A DNA stretch of 64,000 nucleotides from contig WBUH01000010.1 in NCBI GenBank assembly GCA_008933805.1, forward strand, positions 101,820-165,819. Reading direction: 5' to 3'. This DNA is from Bacteroidota bacterium. GTDB taxonomy: Bacteria; Bacteroidota; Bacteroidia; UBA8524. The notes under the pieces were generated by a model. It ran no database searches. It was not told the DNA's origin and saw nothing but the letters and a program-made list of their open reading frames with translations. Position numbers and translations under genes: made by a program. Position 1 is the stretch's first letter. Each line of letters begins with the position of its first letter. This document shows positions 17,781-26,575 of the stretch, in pieces.

Positions 17781-18391
17781 TATTCGCCTATTACAACTTT
17801 TGCAAAACGTATCACTTTATCTTTAAGGGTGTAGCCCTTTTCAACCTCGTCAACCACTTTGCCTTTAAGGTCATCGGTAGGTGCGGGTATTTTGGTAATC
17901 GCTTCGTGGTAATCCACATCAAAAGGCTGCCCTTTTGACTCAATGGCTTTTACCCCTTTTTGCGAAAGTATATTTAAAAACTTGGTGTGTATTAATGTTA
18001 CACCTTCTTTTACAGCTTCAATATCGGTTGAGTTTTCAAAGGCTTTTTGGGCACGTTCAAAATCATCCACCACAGGAATAAACGACAATAAAATGTCTTT
18101 TCCCGCAGTATCCATCAACTCAATGCGTTCTTTAGCATTGCGGCGTTTCATATTATCAAACTCGCTGTACAGGCGCAGGTATTTATCATTCAGCTCAGCA
18201 ATTTCGGCTTTCAGTTTTCCTTCAATGCTGGCTTGTGTTTGTGCTTCTTCATCTGCCGTTGTGCTATCGTTTTCAGCCACAGGCCCATTTCCTGCCTTTT
18301 CGTCTCCCTTTGCATCAACGTTCACTTCGTTTTCAGCAGTAGTTTCTTTGTCGTTCAATTCTTCCCTGTTCTCAGTTTCGTGGTTTGTCAT
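17780..18391 (-). CDS. grpE: Nucleotide exchange factor GrpE
   Basis: GrpE releases ADP from DnaK. The 203-residue product has an acidic, low-complexity N-terminal tail (to about 65). A long coiled coil follows ([20 protein letters not shown]), then the family core [12 protein letters not shown], and a C-terminal beta domain with [13 protein letters not shown] and [20 protein letters not shown] start at the ATG at 18389-18391 ([11 protein letters not shown]); an in-frame TTG farther upstream would add 18 residues unlike other GrpE proteins. The stop overlaps the dnaJ start by one base, so translation is coupled. Confidence 0.95.
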   Translation of the reverse strand: MTNHETENREELNDKETTAENEVNVDAKGDEKAGNGPVAENDSTTADEEAQTQASIEGKLKAEIAELNDKYLRLYSEFDNMKRRNAKERIELMDTAGKDILLSFIPVVDDFERAQKAFENSTDIEAVKEGVTLIHTKFLNILSQKGVKAIESKGQPFDVDYHEAITKIPAPTDDLKGKVVDEVEKGYTLKDKVIRFAKVVIGE

Positions 18392-18509
18392 ACGTTTGTT
18401 ACCAAAAATTTTTCGGGTTAATTTATTTAATCCTGATGTTTTCAATATTTTATAGCTACCCGCCAGCTTGCAATATTACTGCCAAAGGGTTTTGTTGTCA
18501 AAATGGCAG

Positions 18510-19253
18510 TTATTTCCGCTCCACATTTCCGCTTCCTATCCGTTCCACTTTTAGCGGCTCTTCAACAGGTTCGGCGTAATAAAAGATATTACCGCTGTTG
18601 CCTACAAGGGCATGCAGCACTTTAAACGGCTTCACGTGCAACTCGTTTATCCCGTAATGGTAGGCAAATGTGTAATCGCCTTGCATGTTGCGGGCGTCCA
18701 ATTTTCCTGCATCAAACATCACAGGCACAAACACTGCCGCATACCCGTTGATATCTACCACCCCCGTTGATTCGTGATTTACTTCAAACTTCCCTGCTTT
18801 TACGGTTAGGTTAACTTTACCCGCACTGCGCTGGTAAACCACCAATGAATCTGACTGAAGCGTATCTGTAAATTCAATTTCAGCGGCATCGTTCAGTGTG
18901 ATACCATGCAAGATTTTGCAATTAATTTCTACAATTATTTTTTTGCTGAAATCCCGGGTCCAGTTGCAAACATTACGGTCGTCAATAATTAGTTGACCGT
19001 TATCTACTGCCACCGATACATTCTTTATCACATTTCCGCCGCCCCTTAGCACTACTTTTTGAGGTTGTGCTGTGTCTTGCGTAATACGCAACACCAATCG
19101 GTCGCTGGCAATAATCGATTGAAAGTTACTCACTGTTACCTCACGGCTACCGTTTTTACCCGCTGCCATAAAGCATTCTTCCGGTCCTATTTTGTCTTTA
19201 CAGGCCGAAAAGAAAAACCCTATAATGAGTAATATGTATACGTGTTTTTTCAA
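18510..19253 (-). CDS. DUF2807 (GIN-domain) lipoprotein
   Basis: A 247-residue lipoprotein (signal MKKHVYILLIIGFFFSAC). Its mature part follows the DUF2807 beta-helix pattern: FQSIIASDRLVLRITQD, NVSVAVDNGQLIIDD, GITLNDAAEIEF, and a final IGSGNVERK. These proteins are common envelope components in Bacteroidota with no settled role. Its start overlaps the upstream barrel gene by 4 bp (ATGA), so the two are translationally coupled and probably work together in the outer envelope. Confidence 0.8.
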   Translation of the reverse strand: MKKHVYILLIIGFFFSACKDKIGPEECFMAAGKNGSREVTVSNFQSIIASDRLVLRITQDTAQPQKVVLRGGGNVIKNVSVAVDNGQLIIDDRNVCNWTRDFSKKIIVEINCKILHGITLNDAAEIEFTDTLQSDSLVVYQRSAGKVNLTVKAGKFEVNHESTGVVDINGYAAVFVPVMFDAGKLDARNMQGDYTFAYHYGINELHVKPFKVLHALVGNSGNIFYYAEPVEEPLKVERIGSGNVERK

Positions 19254-20368
19254 CGGTTATTTATTCGGTAATTAACACCCCATTCAAAATAATCAGCACG
19301 GGCAAAATGCACTTTTAATGCTGTATATATTCCTACTTGTTTTGTAATCTGCCCTCTAAGTCCAATTCGTTGGTAAATAGGGCCTTTTACTTTGTTGGTA
19401 TTGTATAAATACGCCGCTATGTCTGTAATTAACGCCAGCCTGCCAAACTGTAACTCGTGTCCTACTTTTACCGCAACTTCTATCGCTTTGTCCGCGTTCC
19501 CTTTTGAGGCGATACCCTTTCGGTTTTCTACGTAAAAATTCCCTTCGTCATAAAACAAATCCAACCCACCGCCAAACTTACTTTTTGCAGCAAGTGTGCG
19601 CAGGTATTTAAACTGCAAACTACCTACTAAAACGCGTTTAGGGAAAATGTAGTCGGTGTATTTACTGGCAAAGGCCGCAGTTAACAGGTATGAGTTGCGC
19701 AGGGTATCCATATCATTGGGTAACTCTTCTTCTACCTTTTTGATTCTTAAATAACGGGTATAACCAATTTTTATTTCGGGTGAATTAATCCCCAAATTGG
19801 GCATTTTAAAATTACCGTTTGAAAAATGGGTGAGGCCGCCAACAAGATTCAACTCGCTTTTGGGTGAGAGCGGAATATTGATAATACCGTGTACGCACAA
19901 ACTGCCGTTGAGGTGCGAACCAACAGCATTATTGCTAGTATTTGTGGCCACATCAAACGGTTGGGTAACGTACCCCAACCCCCAATTAACTTTTAAATTG
20001 AAATTGGCTCCGAATTTTTTAAAAAACGGAAACTCAACATAAGGCAGCAACCCGTAGACCGAACCTACAATATTGGGATTGCCGTAGTACAGATACAATA
20101 CATCAACGCCCCATGCAGGCTTGTTATAAATGCGGTGCCACTGCTTGCGGTTGGCTGTTTGAAATTTAAACCCCAACATACCGCCGTACACGTGTGCCTT
20201 AAGATTAGCCACTGAGCCTTTATGCGCCCAAACATACCCACCCAATGCTGAAGCAGTAAAGCCCCACTTTTCTTGGGGTTGTTGGGCAAACGCGCTAAAA
20301 GGGAGCAGCATAGCAAAGGCTATAAGAAGCCTTTGTGCGCAAGTGGTTGCCCATATCCCTTTTAACAT
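19250..20368 (-). CDS. Acyloxyacyl hydrolase-like outer-membrane barrel (PagL-like)
   Basis: A 372-residue protein with a signal peptide and a strand-rich barrel. The segment LVGGLTHFSNGNFKMPNLGIN matches the His-Ser region of the PagL lipid A 3-O-deacylase / acyloxyacyl hydrolase family, with His and Ser as likely catalytic residues. It is much longer than classical PagL (about 170 residues), as is usual for the Bacteroidota members. A role in lipid A remodelling is a family-based inference. It is followed with a 4-bp overlap by the DUF2807 lipoprotein and lies 17 bp after the aldehyde dehydrogenase stop. Confidence 0.7.
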   Translation of the reverse strand: MLKGIWATTCAQRLLIAFAMLLPFSAFAQQPQEKWGFTASALGGYVWAHKGSVANLKAHVYGGMLGFKFQTANRKQWHRIYNKPAWGVDVLYLYYGNPNIVGSVYGLLPYVEFPFFKKFGANFNLKVNWGLGYVTQPFDVATNTSNNAVGSHLNGSLCVHGIINIPLSPKSELNLVGGLTHFSNGNFKMPNLGINSPEIKIGYTRYLRIKKVEEELPNDMDTLRNSYLLTAAFASKYTDYIFPKRVLVGSLQFKYLRTLAAKSKFGGGLDLFYDEGNFYVENRKGIASKGNADKAIEVAVKVGHELQFGRLALITDIAAYLYNTNKVKGPIYQRIGLRGQITKQVGIYTALKVHFARADYFEWGVNYRINNR

Positions 20369-20385
20369 ACTATGGTAAGACGGTA

Positions 20386-21942
20386 TTACAGGTTAAATTG
20401 TATGCCTTGTGCCAACGGTAATTCAGTACCGTAGTTGATGGTATTGGTTTGACGGCGCATATACACCTTCCAAGCATCTGAACCGCTTTCGCGACCGCCG
20501 CCTGTTTCTTTTTCACCACCGAAAGCCCCGCCGATTTCAGCACCCGAAGTGCCTATGTTTACGTTGGCAATACCGCAATCGCTGCCGGCTGCTGCCAAAA
20601 AGCGTTCGGTTTCTAAGATATTGTTTGAGAATATTGATGAACTCAACCCTTGTGGTACATCGTTTTGCATAGCAATGGCTTCATCTATATTGCTGTATTT
20701 AAGCAAGTATAAGATGGGGGCAAAAGTTTCGTGCTGCACAATAGGGTAATGGTTTTGTGCTTCGGCAATGGTGGGTTTTACGTAACAACCCGATTCATAG
20801 CCTTCGCCTGAAAGTACTTCACCGCCTACTAACACAGTACCGCCTTGTTGTTTCAGTTGCTCAAGGGCGGTTTGGTAATTTTTCACTGCGTCTTTATCAA
20901 TCAACGGACCTACCAATGTGCCGTTGCTTAATGGGTGACCGATGTTTAGCTGTGGGTAAGCCGACACCAGCATATTTTTAAATTTGTCGTAAATACTGTC
21001 TTGGACAATGATACGGCGGGTGGTGGTACAACGCTGTCCGCAAGTACCCGCAGCACCGAATATTACGGCGCGCAAAGCCATATCAAGGTTGGCATTTTCG
21101 CTGATAATGATGGCGTTGTTTCCGCCCAGCTCCAACAAGGCACGACCTAAACGTGCACCTACGGCTGCACCCACCAGTTTACCCATGCGGGTAGAACCTG
21201 TGGCCGAAACAAGGGGCATCCGCTTATCGTTGCTCATTAGCTCACCAATGCGGTAATCACCAATTATCAAGTTAAATATACCTTCGGGAAGGCTGTTTTC
21301 TTTCAATACTTCTGCCATCAGGTTGGTACAGGCAATGGCAGTAAGGGGTGTTTTTTCAGAAGGTTTCCAAACGGTTACATCTCCGCAAACAGCAGCCAAC
21401 ATGGCATTCCAGCTCCACACCGCTACGGGGAAGTTGAAGGCCGAAATAACGCCCACAATTCCTAAAGGATGGTATTGCTCGTACATACGGTGGTTGGGGC
21501 GCTCGCTGTGCATGGTTAACCCGTGCAACTGGCGTGAAAGACCCACTGCAAAATCGCAGATGTCTATCATCTCTTGTACTTCGCCCAAACCTTCCTGTAA
21601 AATTTTACCCATCTCGTAGCTTACCAACTCGCCCAGCGGTTGCTTGTATTCGCGCAACTTGTTACCGTACTGACGGATGATTTCACCGCGTTTTGGTGCG
21701 GGTACGGTACGCCAGTAGGCAAATGCCTCTTGGGCTTTTTCCATCATGGCGTTGTATTCGGCTTCGGTAGCCATTTTTACTTTGGCAATCAGTTGCCCGT
21801 CGGCGGGTGAGTATATTTCACGCACTTCGGCAGCGGCGGGACTTGCCCACACCTGTCCGGTGCTTGAAGCTTCGTTAAGGTCGTTTATTCCTAATTTTGA
21901 TAGGGTTTCTTTAGCACTGTATGTTTGAGAAGAAGTAGTCAT
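20386..21942 (-). CDS. Aldehyde dehydrogenase, ALDH7-like
   Basis: A 518-residue NAD(P)-dependent aldehyde dehydrogenase. It shows the Rossmann motif NFPVAVWSWNAMLAAVCGD, cofactor segment VWKPSEKTPL, the turn SATGSTRMGK, the catalytic Glu in LLELGGNNAI, and the nucleophile Cys in GTCGQRCTTTRR. The motifs and length fit the ALDH7/antiquitin branch, which oxidises alpha-aminoadipate semialdehyde (piperideine-6-carboxylate) in lysine catabolism. Exact substrate is an inference. It heads a probable operon with the PagL-like and DUF2807 genes. Confidence 0.88.
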   Translation of the reverse strand: MTTSSQTYSAKETLSKLGINDLNEASSTGQVWASPAAAEVREIYSPADGQLIAKVKMATEAEYNAMMEKAQEAFAYWRTVPAPKRGEIIRQYGNKLREYKQPLGELVSYEMGKILQEGLGEVQEMIDICDFAVGLSRQLHGLTMHSERPNHRMYEQYHPLGIVGVISAFNFPVAVWSWNAMLAAVCGDVTVWKPSEKTPLTAIACTNLMAEVLKENSLPEGIFNLIIGDYRIGELMSNDKRMPLVSATGSTRMGKLVGAAVGARLGRALLELGGNNAIIISENANLDMALRAVIFGAAGTCGQRCTTTRRIIVQDSIYDKFKNMLVSAYPQLNIGHPLSNGTLVGPLIDKDAVKNYQTALEQLKQQGGTVLVGGEVLSGEGYESGCYVKPTIAEAQNHYPIVQHETFAPILYLLKYSNIDEAIAMQNDVPQGLSSSIFSNNILETERFLAAAGSDCGIANVNIGTSGAEIGGAFGGEKETGGGRESGSDAWKVYMRRQTNTINYGTELPLAQGIQFNL

Positions 21943-21964
21943 TGCAAAAATTTTTGCAAAGGTA
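21942..21964 (-). promoter_or_regulatory. ALDH promoter with 18-bp palindrome at the start codon
   Basis: Minus-strand TACCTTTG at 21957-21964 matches the -7 consensus. Between it and the ATG (21940-21942) lies TTGCAAAAATTTTTGCAA, an 18-bp perfect palindrome at 21942-21959 that spans the predicted transcription start. It could be an operator or a structure affecting initiation. Confidence 0.5.
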
Positions 21965-21998
21965 CAATTTTATAGCGGTTTGTTGGATGGGAGTGGAA

Positions 21999-22326
21999 GT
22001 CATGCTGAACTCGTTTCAGCATCGAACTCACAATTTACGATTGATACCAATGAGATCCCGAAACTAGTTCGGGAAGTCTGGCAACCGCACCCTTCGGCAG
22101 GCTCAGGAAACCATCCGCACTAACCCCACTGTCAAATTGATCGCAGCGAAATTTCCTATCGCAACTTTGCGAACACGACGCTACAACACATTTGTTATAA
22201 GATGCTTCCTTCGTCAGCATGACAGATTGGGCTTGCAATGCTTGCACCCCGTCATGTTGAACTTGTTTCAACATCGCAATACCAATTCACGCTAACTACC
22301 AATGAGATCCCGAAGCGAGTTCGGGA
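21999..22326. repeat. Pair of 76-bp dispersed repeats plus inverted related unit
   Basis: Two 76-bp copies in the same orientation occupy 21999-22074 and 22251-22326. Each begins GTCATGyTGAACTyGTTTCA and ends with an inverted repeat TCCCGAA-N5-TTCGGGA; the ends are well conserved and the middle varies. Between them, 22201-22223 (GATGCTTCCTTCGTCAGCAT and GAC) is an inverted related unit, and 22090-22107 carries CCCTTCGGCAGGCTCAGG, the reverse of the repeat type at 47837. This repeat type is widely seen between genes in Bacteroidota. It fills most of the 451-bp gap 21943-22393. Confidence 0.8.
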
Positions 22327-22347
22327 GGACGGCGGCCTATAAACAAC

Positions 22348-22370
22348 AAAAGCCGCACAAGGCGGCTTTT
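22348..22370 (-). terminator. Intrinsic terminator of the subtilase gene
   Basis: AAAAGCCGC (22348-22356) pairs with GCGGCTTTT (22362-22370), a 9-bp stem with a 5-nt loop. On the minus strand it is followed by GTTGTTTATAGG, T-rich but interrupted. It lies 24 bp past the subtilase stop. Confidence 0.75.
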
Positions 22371-22393
22371 GAGTAGTGTATTTGCTTAGGGTA

Positions 22394-23986
22394 TTATTTC
22401 TTTTTACCCTTTGTTTTCATAGCAAGTTGCACAGCGTTGTAGGCGTTTACCACACCACCGCTAATGCACAGTTCTTTAAAATCAACCAAAGTTTCAGTAC
22501 CGGGGGTTTTCACTTTAATAGTGATGGGGGTTACTGATTTCATAATGATTGATTTCACTTGTTCAGCAGTCAGTTCAGGGAAGTATGAACGGATTAGCGC
22601 GCACACACCTGCAGTTACAGGCGAAGCCATACTGGTTCCGCTAAACGAAGCATATTTATTATCAGGGGTGGTTGAGTTAATCTCTACACCGGGAGCAAAT
22701 ACGTCCACATTCTTTTTACCGTAGTTAGAAAACTCAGCAGGAATGTTTTCGCCGTATTCGTGAGCACAAGCACCTACTTCAATCCAGTTTTTAGCAGATC
22801 CTTTGCCTTCAAATTTATCGGTAGGGAAGTTATCTTCAAGATCAGTGTTTTTTGCATCGTTACCGGCAGCGTGCACCAGCAATACGTCTTTGCTTTCAGC
22901 GTATTTAACTGCTTCGTCAACCACTTGCTTGTTATAGCTGAAAGATTTACCAAAGCTCATGTTAATTACCGTAGCACCGTTATCCACTGCATAGCGGATA
23001 CCGTTGGCAACGTCTTTATCACGCTCGTCGCCATCAGGCACAACGCGCACAATCATAATCTTAACGTTGTTGGCAACGCCATTAATACCTACGTTGTTAG
23101 AACGTATCGCACCGATAATACCTGCTACGTGGCTACCGTGGTCGCCTTGCGGGCCGCGGTAATCGTTGTTACCGTACACACGCTCGTTTTGGTCTTTGTA
23201 GTTATCACCCACAATGCTGCGGGGGTCAAAATCAACGTTGTAGCGGTGTTCAACTTCATTTTTGTAGTAGTTCAAAATACCGTCAAACTGCTCCTTAATA
23301 CCGTCCATATCCATACCGTATCCAAAGAAGGTAGTGATGTATTTTGCAGCCAGCTCTTGGTAGGTACCTTTTGCTTTGTATTTTTTAATTTTATCAAGGG
23401 TTATTTTGCTGCCTATCTCTTTTTCAATTTCATCTACTGCCTGAATTATGTTTGAGAAACGGAAGTAGTTGTGGCTGGCTTCGTAATGACTTTCGAAGAA
23501 AGCAGGCTTTACTTTTTTGATATAGTAATCGTATTGTTTTTTCTCTTCTTTGGTCAGTTTCTTAACATCAACTGTAGCAAATTTCTTGCTGTATTCGGCA
23601 TACACACGCGTTAACTCTAAGGCTTCAACATCAATGTTTCCGTCTTTACCGCCTATAAAATTCCAGCCGTGTACATCGTCAATATAACCGTTACCGTCAT
23701 CGTCTTTACCGTTGCCGGGCACTTCTTTGTCATTTGTCCAGATAATATCGGCAAGGTCTTCGTGTTTAAAGTCAGTACCATCGTCAATTACAGCCACAAT
23801 CACTGTTTTAGATTCTTTCCCTTGCAACAACTCATTGTAAGCCCTTTCAGCACTTACACCCAGTATTGAGTCTTTTTGCAAGTCAAGGTTAAACCAGTTT
23901 TCGGGCGCGCCGCCGCCTTGAGCCTGCACGGCAACAAAAGCCAACAGCAGCAACAGCGATAAGAAATAGTTTTTAATCTTCATCAT
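22394..23986 (-). CDS. Exported subtilisin-like serine protease (S8) with large insertion
   Basis: A 530-residue secreted protease with a signal peptide (MMKIKNYFLSLLLLLAFVAVQA). The catalytic triad is Asp68 in VIDDGTD, His at about 286 in GDHGSHVAG, and Ser at about 449 in SGTSMASPV. Roughly 215 residues separate Asp and His, far more than the 30-40 usual in subtilisins. The extra part is Lys-rich and predicted helical (KKLTKEEKKQYDYYIKKVKP). There is no T9SS sorting tail; it ends KTKGKKK. It stands as a single gene. Targets unknown; periplasmic or extracellular protein turnover is likely. Confidence 0.88.
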   Translation of the reverse strand: MMKIKNYFLSLLLLLAFVAVQAQGGGAPENWFNLDLQKDSILGVSAERAYNELLQGKESKTVIVAVIDDGTDFKHEDLADIIWTNDKEVPGNGKDDDGNGYIDDVHGWNFIGGKDGNIDVEALELTRVYAEYSKKFATVDVKKLTKEEKKQYDYYIKKVKPAFFESHYEASHNYFRFSNIIQAVDEIEKEIGSKITLDKIKKYKAKGTYQELAAKYITTFFGYGMDMDGIKEQFDGILNYYKNEVEHRYNVDFDPRSIVGDNYKDQNERVYGNNDYRGPQGDHGSHVAGIIGAIRSNNVGINGVANNVKIMIVRVVPDGDERDKDVANGIRYAVDNGATVINMSFGKSFSYNKQVVDEAVKYAESKDVLLVHAAGNDAKNTDLEDNFPTDKFEGKGSAKNWIEVGACAHEYGENIPAEFSNYGKKNVDVFAPGVEINSTTPDNKYASFSGTSMASPVTAGVCALIRSYFPELTAEQVKSIIMKSVTPITIKVKTPGTETLVDFKELCISGGVVNAYNAVQLAMKTKGKKK

Positions 23987-24013
23987 AAATGTACTTTTTC
24001 AGTTATAGTTAAA

Positions 24014-24021
24014 CAAAAGTA
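24014..24021 (-). promoter_or_regulatory. Promoter -7 box of subtilase gene
   Basis: Minus-strand TACTTTTG matches TAnnTTTG. It lies 27 bp upstream of the ATG at 23986. No clear -33 TTTG at the usual spacing was found. Confidence 0.45.
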
Positions 24022-24092
24022 AGGGTAGGATACTATAAACGGTTACTTTTTGGATAAAACGCCTTTTTTGCGGGACAATGTTAACCGCGCAG

Positions 24093-24839
24093 TTAAATGG
24101 CTTGATAAATTACAATGCGCGAAGGGCTGGCATCACTATCAAAAGCACCCGCAGCTATGGTAAGCAGGTATTGGCCGTTGGCAACAGCATCGGGCACGTA
24201 TATCAATTCAGTAATGGTGCAATTCATTCGGGTTGCCTGCGGGTAATTCCAAAACGCATGATGGGCAGCCAGTGCTCCACCATCCTCTTCCCTATCCACC
24301 GATGGCATATCCACCAGCAAATGTTCAATACCGCGTTCTCTAATCCAATCGGCAGCTTCTTTGCTTAAGTAAATAGGATTAGTTCCGCTGTACCTTTTTA
24401 CTTTTTTATCCGTTCCATTAGGCAATGTGCGGATAATAAGGGCTTTGGCATCGTGTTTCACAGCCGCTGCCAATAGTTCAGCAGTAATGATAAAATCGCC
24501 GTCGGGCAACCTATCGGGGGTAATTGATACCAACTCGGCATCAAACAAAAACTCTTTTAAACACTCGTGCAAAGCAACGCGCTCTTTACTGATATGCCCT
24601 ACACACTCAGTGTGAGTACCATTTCCGTGTGCGTTGAAGGTGATGTTCTCACAATTACATGCACCACCCATAGCGGTTGACCCTACAAATCCTCCTGCAA
24701 CCAGTGGTGTTATCACTGCATCGGGGATATAAAAAGCATTTACGGTATCAGGCCCTTGCAACACAGCCAAAGTAAGCTCTATACCCTTTTGGGTATCAAA
24801 AGAAACTTCTGCGCCACCAACAACAGTTTTTAGTATCAT
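24093..24839 (-). CDS. Cyclase-family hydrolase (kynurenine formamidase-like)
   Basis: A 248-residue metal-dependent hydrolase of the cyclase family (PF04199). The signature HGNGTHTECVGH matches the HxGTHxDxPxH metal site, with Glu in place of the usual Asp. Further support comes from ALIIRTLPNG and IEHLLVDMPSVDREED. Characterised members include arylformamidase, which hydrolyses N-formylkynurenine, but the family is broad. I use the ATG at 24837-24839 (MILKTVVGG); an upstream TTG would add eight residues. It is divergent from the kinase at 24952. Confidence 0.75.
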   Translation of the reverse strand: MILKTVVGGAEVSFDTQKGIELTLAVLQGPDTVNAFYIPDAVITPLVAGGFVGSTAMGGACNCENITFNAHGNGTHTECVGHISKERVALHECLKEFLFDAELVSITPDRLPDGDFIITAELLAAAVKHDAKALIIRTLPNGTDKKVKRYSGTNPIYLSKEAADWIRERGIEHLLVDMPSVDREEDGGALAAHHAFWNYPQATRMNCTITELIYVPDAVANGQYLLTIAAGAFDSDASPSRIVIYQAI

Positions 24840-24951
24840 AATACGGGAGCAAAGTAATGGCAATACATCAAAAACCCAAGCAAAAACCTTTATGCAATAA
24901 CAGCCTGCCCTGCGAGCGTTTAAAAATGGTTAATATTGTGTAGAGTTTTGT

Positions 24952-26145
24952 ATGGAATATAAAGTAAAACGTGTGTGGAAACTGCTGTTATTGCTGTTTG
25001 CCATTTGTATAGCCCTTTTCTCGTTGTTGTACACACAAACCCTTGCCAGTAAACTGGCCGAACAGGAAAAGCGTAATATGGAAATTTGGGCCCATGCTAC
25101 TAACCTGCTTGTGAACTCGGTGAGTTATGAGGGCGAGGACGAAGCCATTGATAAATTTATCAGTGATGCAAATACGTTTTGTATTAATGTAGTGAAGAAG
25201 AACACCACTATCCCGGCTATCATGCTTGACCAAGAGGAAAACATTATGACGTTTGTGAACCTCGACTCGAATAAGCTGGCTACCGACTCGAAATACCAAT
25301 ACAAAAAGCTGGAAGAGATGAAGCTTGAGAACAATGACACTATCATCATCAACATTTCTGACCAAGCTAAAAACTATATTTATTACGAAAACTCTACGCT
25401 GCTTAGTCAGTTGCAATACTTTCCCATCTACCAAATGACGCTTATAAGCTTGTTTTTGCTGGTATCGTATTTTGCTTTCAACGCATCACGCCGAAGCGAG
25501 CAAAACCGCGTATGGGTGGGGCTGGCAAAAGAAACCGCACACCAATTGGGCACGCCGATATCCTCGTTGCTGGCTTGGATTGACCTTTTTAGAGCATCGG
25601 AAGGCAATATTGACAGTGAGCTGATTACTGAAATGGAGCACGATGTAAAACGATTGGAATTGGTAACCGAACGTTTCTCGAAAATTGGCTCAGAACCGGA
25701 ACTAAAACCCGAAAATATTGAGCAGGTACTTGAAAAAGCTGTGGGCTACTTAAAAAACCGTGTGTCAAGCAAAGTAGCCTTTACCATTGACGCCTCACGA
25801 CTAACGCATCCTACGGCACAGGTAAATATTCCGTTGTTTGAGTGGGTGGTTGAAAACCTATGTAAAAATGCTATTGATGCGATGGAAGGACAAGGAAAAA
25901 TAGATTTTATGATTACAGAAACCCGCAAAAAAATAATTATCGATGTGCGGGATACGGGCAAAGGCATCCCTTCCTCGCAATTTAAAACGGTTTTTAAACC
26001 CGGCTTCACAACCAAAAAGCGCGGCTGGGGTTTGGGGCTATCGCTGGTGAAACGTATCATTCAAGATTACCACAAAGGCAATATCTTTGTAAAAGCCAGT
26101 GTAGTAGGCGTTGGTACTGTTTTTAGAATTGTTTTGAATAAATAA
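24952..26145 (+). CDS. Membrane sensor histidine kinase (HisKA/HATPase), orphan
   Basis: A 397-residue kinase. It has helix 1 at about 10-28 (LLLLLFAICIALFSLLY), a periplasmic sensor region of about 130 residues, and helix 2 at about 160-178 (MTLISLFLLVSYFAF). The H-box is AKETAHQLGTPISS with His197, the N-box ENLCKNAIDAM, and the G-boxes DVRDTGKGIP and KRGWGLGLSLV. No response regulator is adjacent. It is the first gene of a tight set with two TonB-domain lipoproteins, ruvX and def (gaps of 1 bp or overlaps). The sensed signal is unknown. Confidence 0.88.
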   Translation: MEYKVKRVWKLLLLLFAICIALFSLLYTQTLASKLAEQEKRNMEIWAHATNLLVNSVSYEGEDEAIDKFISDANTFCINVVKKNTTIPAIMLDQEENIMTFVNLDSNKLATDSKYQYKKLEEMKLENNDTIIINISDQAKNYIYYENSTLLSQLQYFPIYQMTLISLFLLVSYFAFNASRRSEQNRVWVGLAKETAHQLGTPISSLLAWIDLFRASEGNIDSELITEMEHDVKRLELVTERFSKIGSEPELKPENIEQVLEKAVGYLKNRVSSKVAFTIDASRLTHPTAQVNIPLFEWVVENLCKNAIDAMEGQGKIDFMITETRKKIIIDVRDTGKGIPSSQFKTVFKPGFTTKKRGWGLGLSLVKRIIQDYHKGNIFVKASVVGVGTVFRIVLNK

Positions 26146-26146
26146 A

Positions 26147-26575
26147 ATGAACCCACTGATAATTATACTTATAGCCTGTATAGTGGCAGCAGGCTGTGCT
26201 TCGTCTGCTGTTGTAAAAAAAGAAACTCTGGAAACAACAAAAAGTACCCCGCAACAATATACATATATCGATACTACCTCTGATGAGATTCCTACGCATT
26301 ATCCAGGTGGAGATGCCGCAAGAATTGAGTTTATCAATAACAACCTTGTATATCCTGAAAATGCCAAAAAAAACAGCTTGATGGGGACTGTATATGTTAC
26401 ATTTATAGTGGAAACCGATAGCTCAACAAGTAATATTGTTGTTACAAAAACTTTTGATGAAGAATGCGGTAAGGAAGCTGCAAGAGTAGTTTCATTAATG
26501 AAATGGGTTCCCGGAAAACAAAAGGGGAATAAAGTGCGAGTGAGAATTTCTATGCCAATTAAATTTAGATTATGA
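26147..26575 (+). CDS. Lipoprotein with TonB C-terminal domain, copy 1
   Basis: A 142-residue protein. It has a lipoprotein signal (MNPLIIILIACIVAAGC), a linker of about 35 residues, then a TonB C-terminal domain. That domain starts HYPGGDAARIEFINNNLVYP and ends MKWVPGKQKGNKVRVRISMP followed by IKFRL. TonB normally has an N-terminal transmembrane helix that couples to ExbB/ExbD and a long periplasmic spacer; both are absent here. It starts 1 bp after the kinase stop and overlaps copy 2 by 4 bp. It may bind receptor TonB boxes or act as an envelope adaptor; energising transport is unlikely without the helix. Confidence 0.8.
   Translation: MNPLIIILIACIVAAGCASSAVVKKETLETTKSTPQQYTYIDTTSDEIPTHYPGGDAARIEFINNNLVYPENAKKNSLMGTVYVTFIVETDSSTSNIVVTKTFDEECGKEAARVVSLMKWVPGKQKGNKVRVRISMPIKFRL

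Noticed and set aside
22035-22274. 79-codon minus-strand ORF beginning MLKQVQHDG
   Set aside because: It runs through the dispersed repeats of 21999-22326. Such frames arise wherever this repeat occurs in Bacteroidota and have no protein-like composition.
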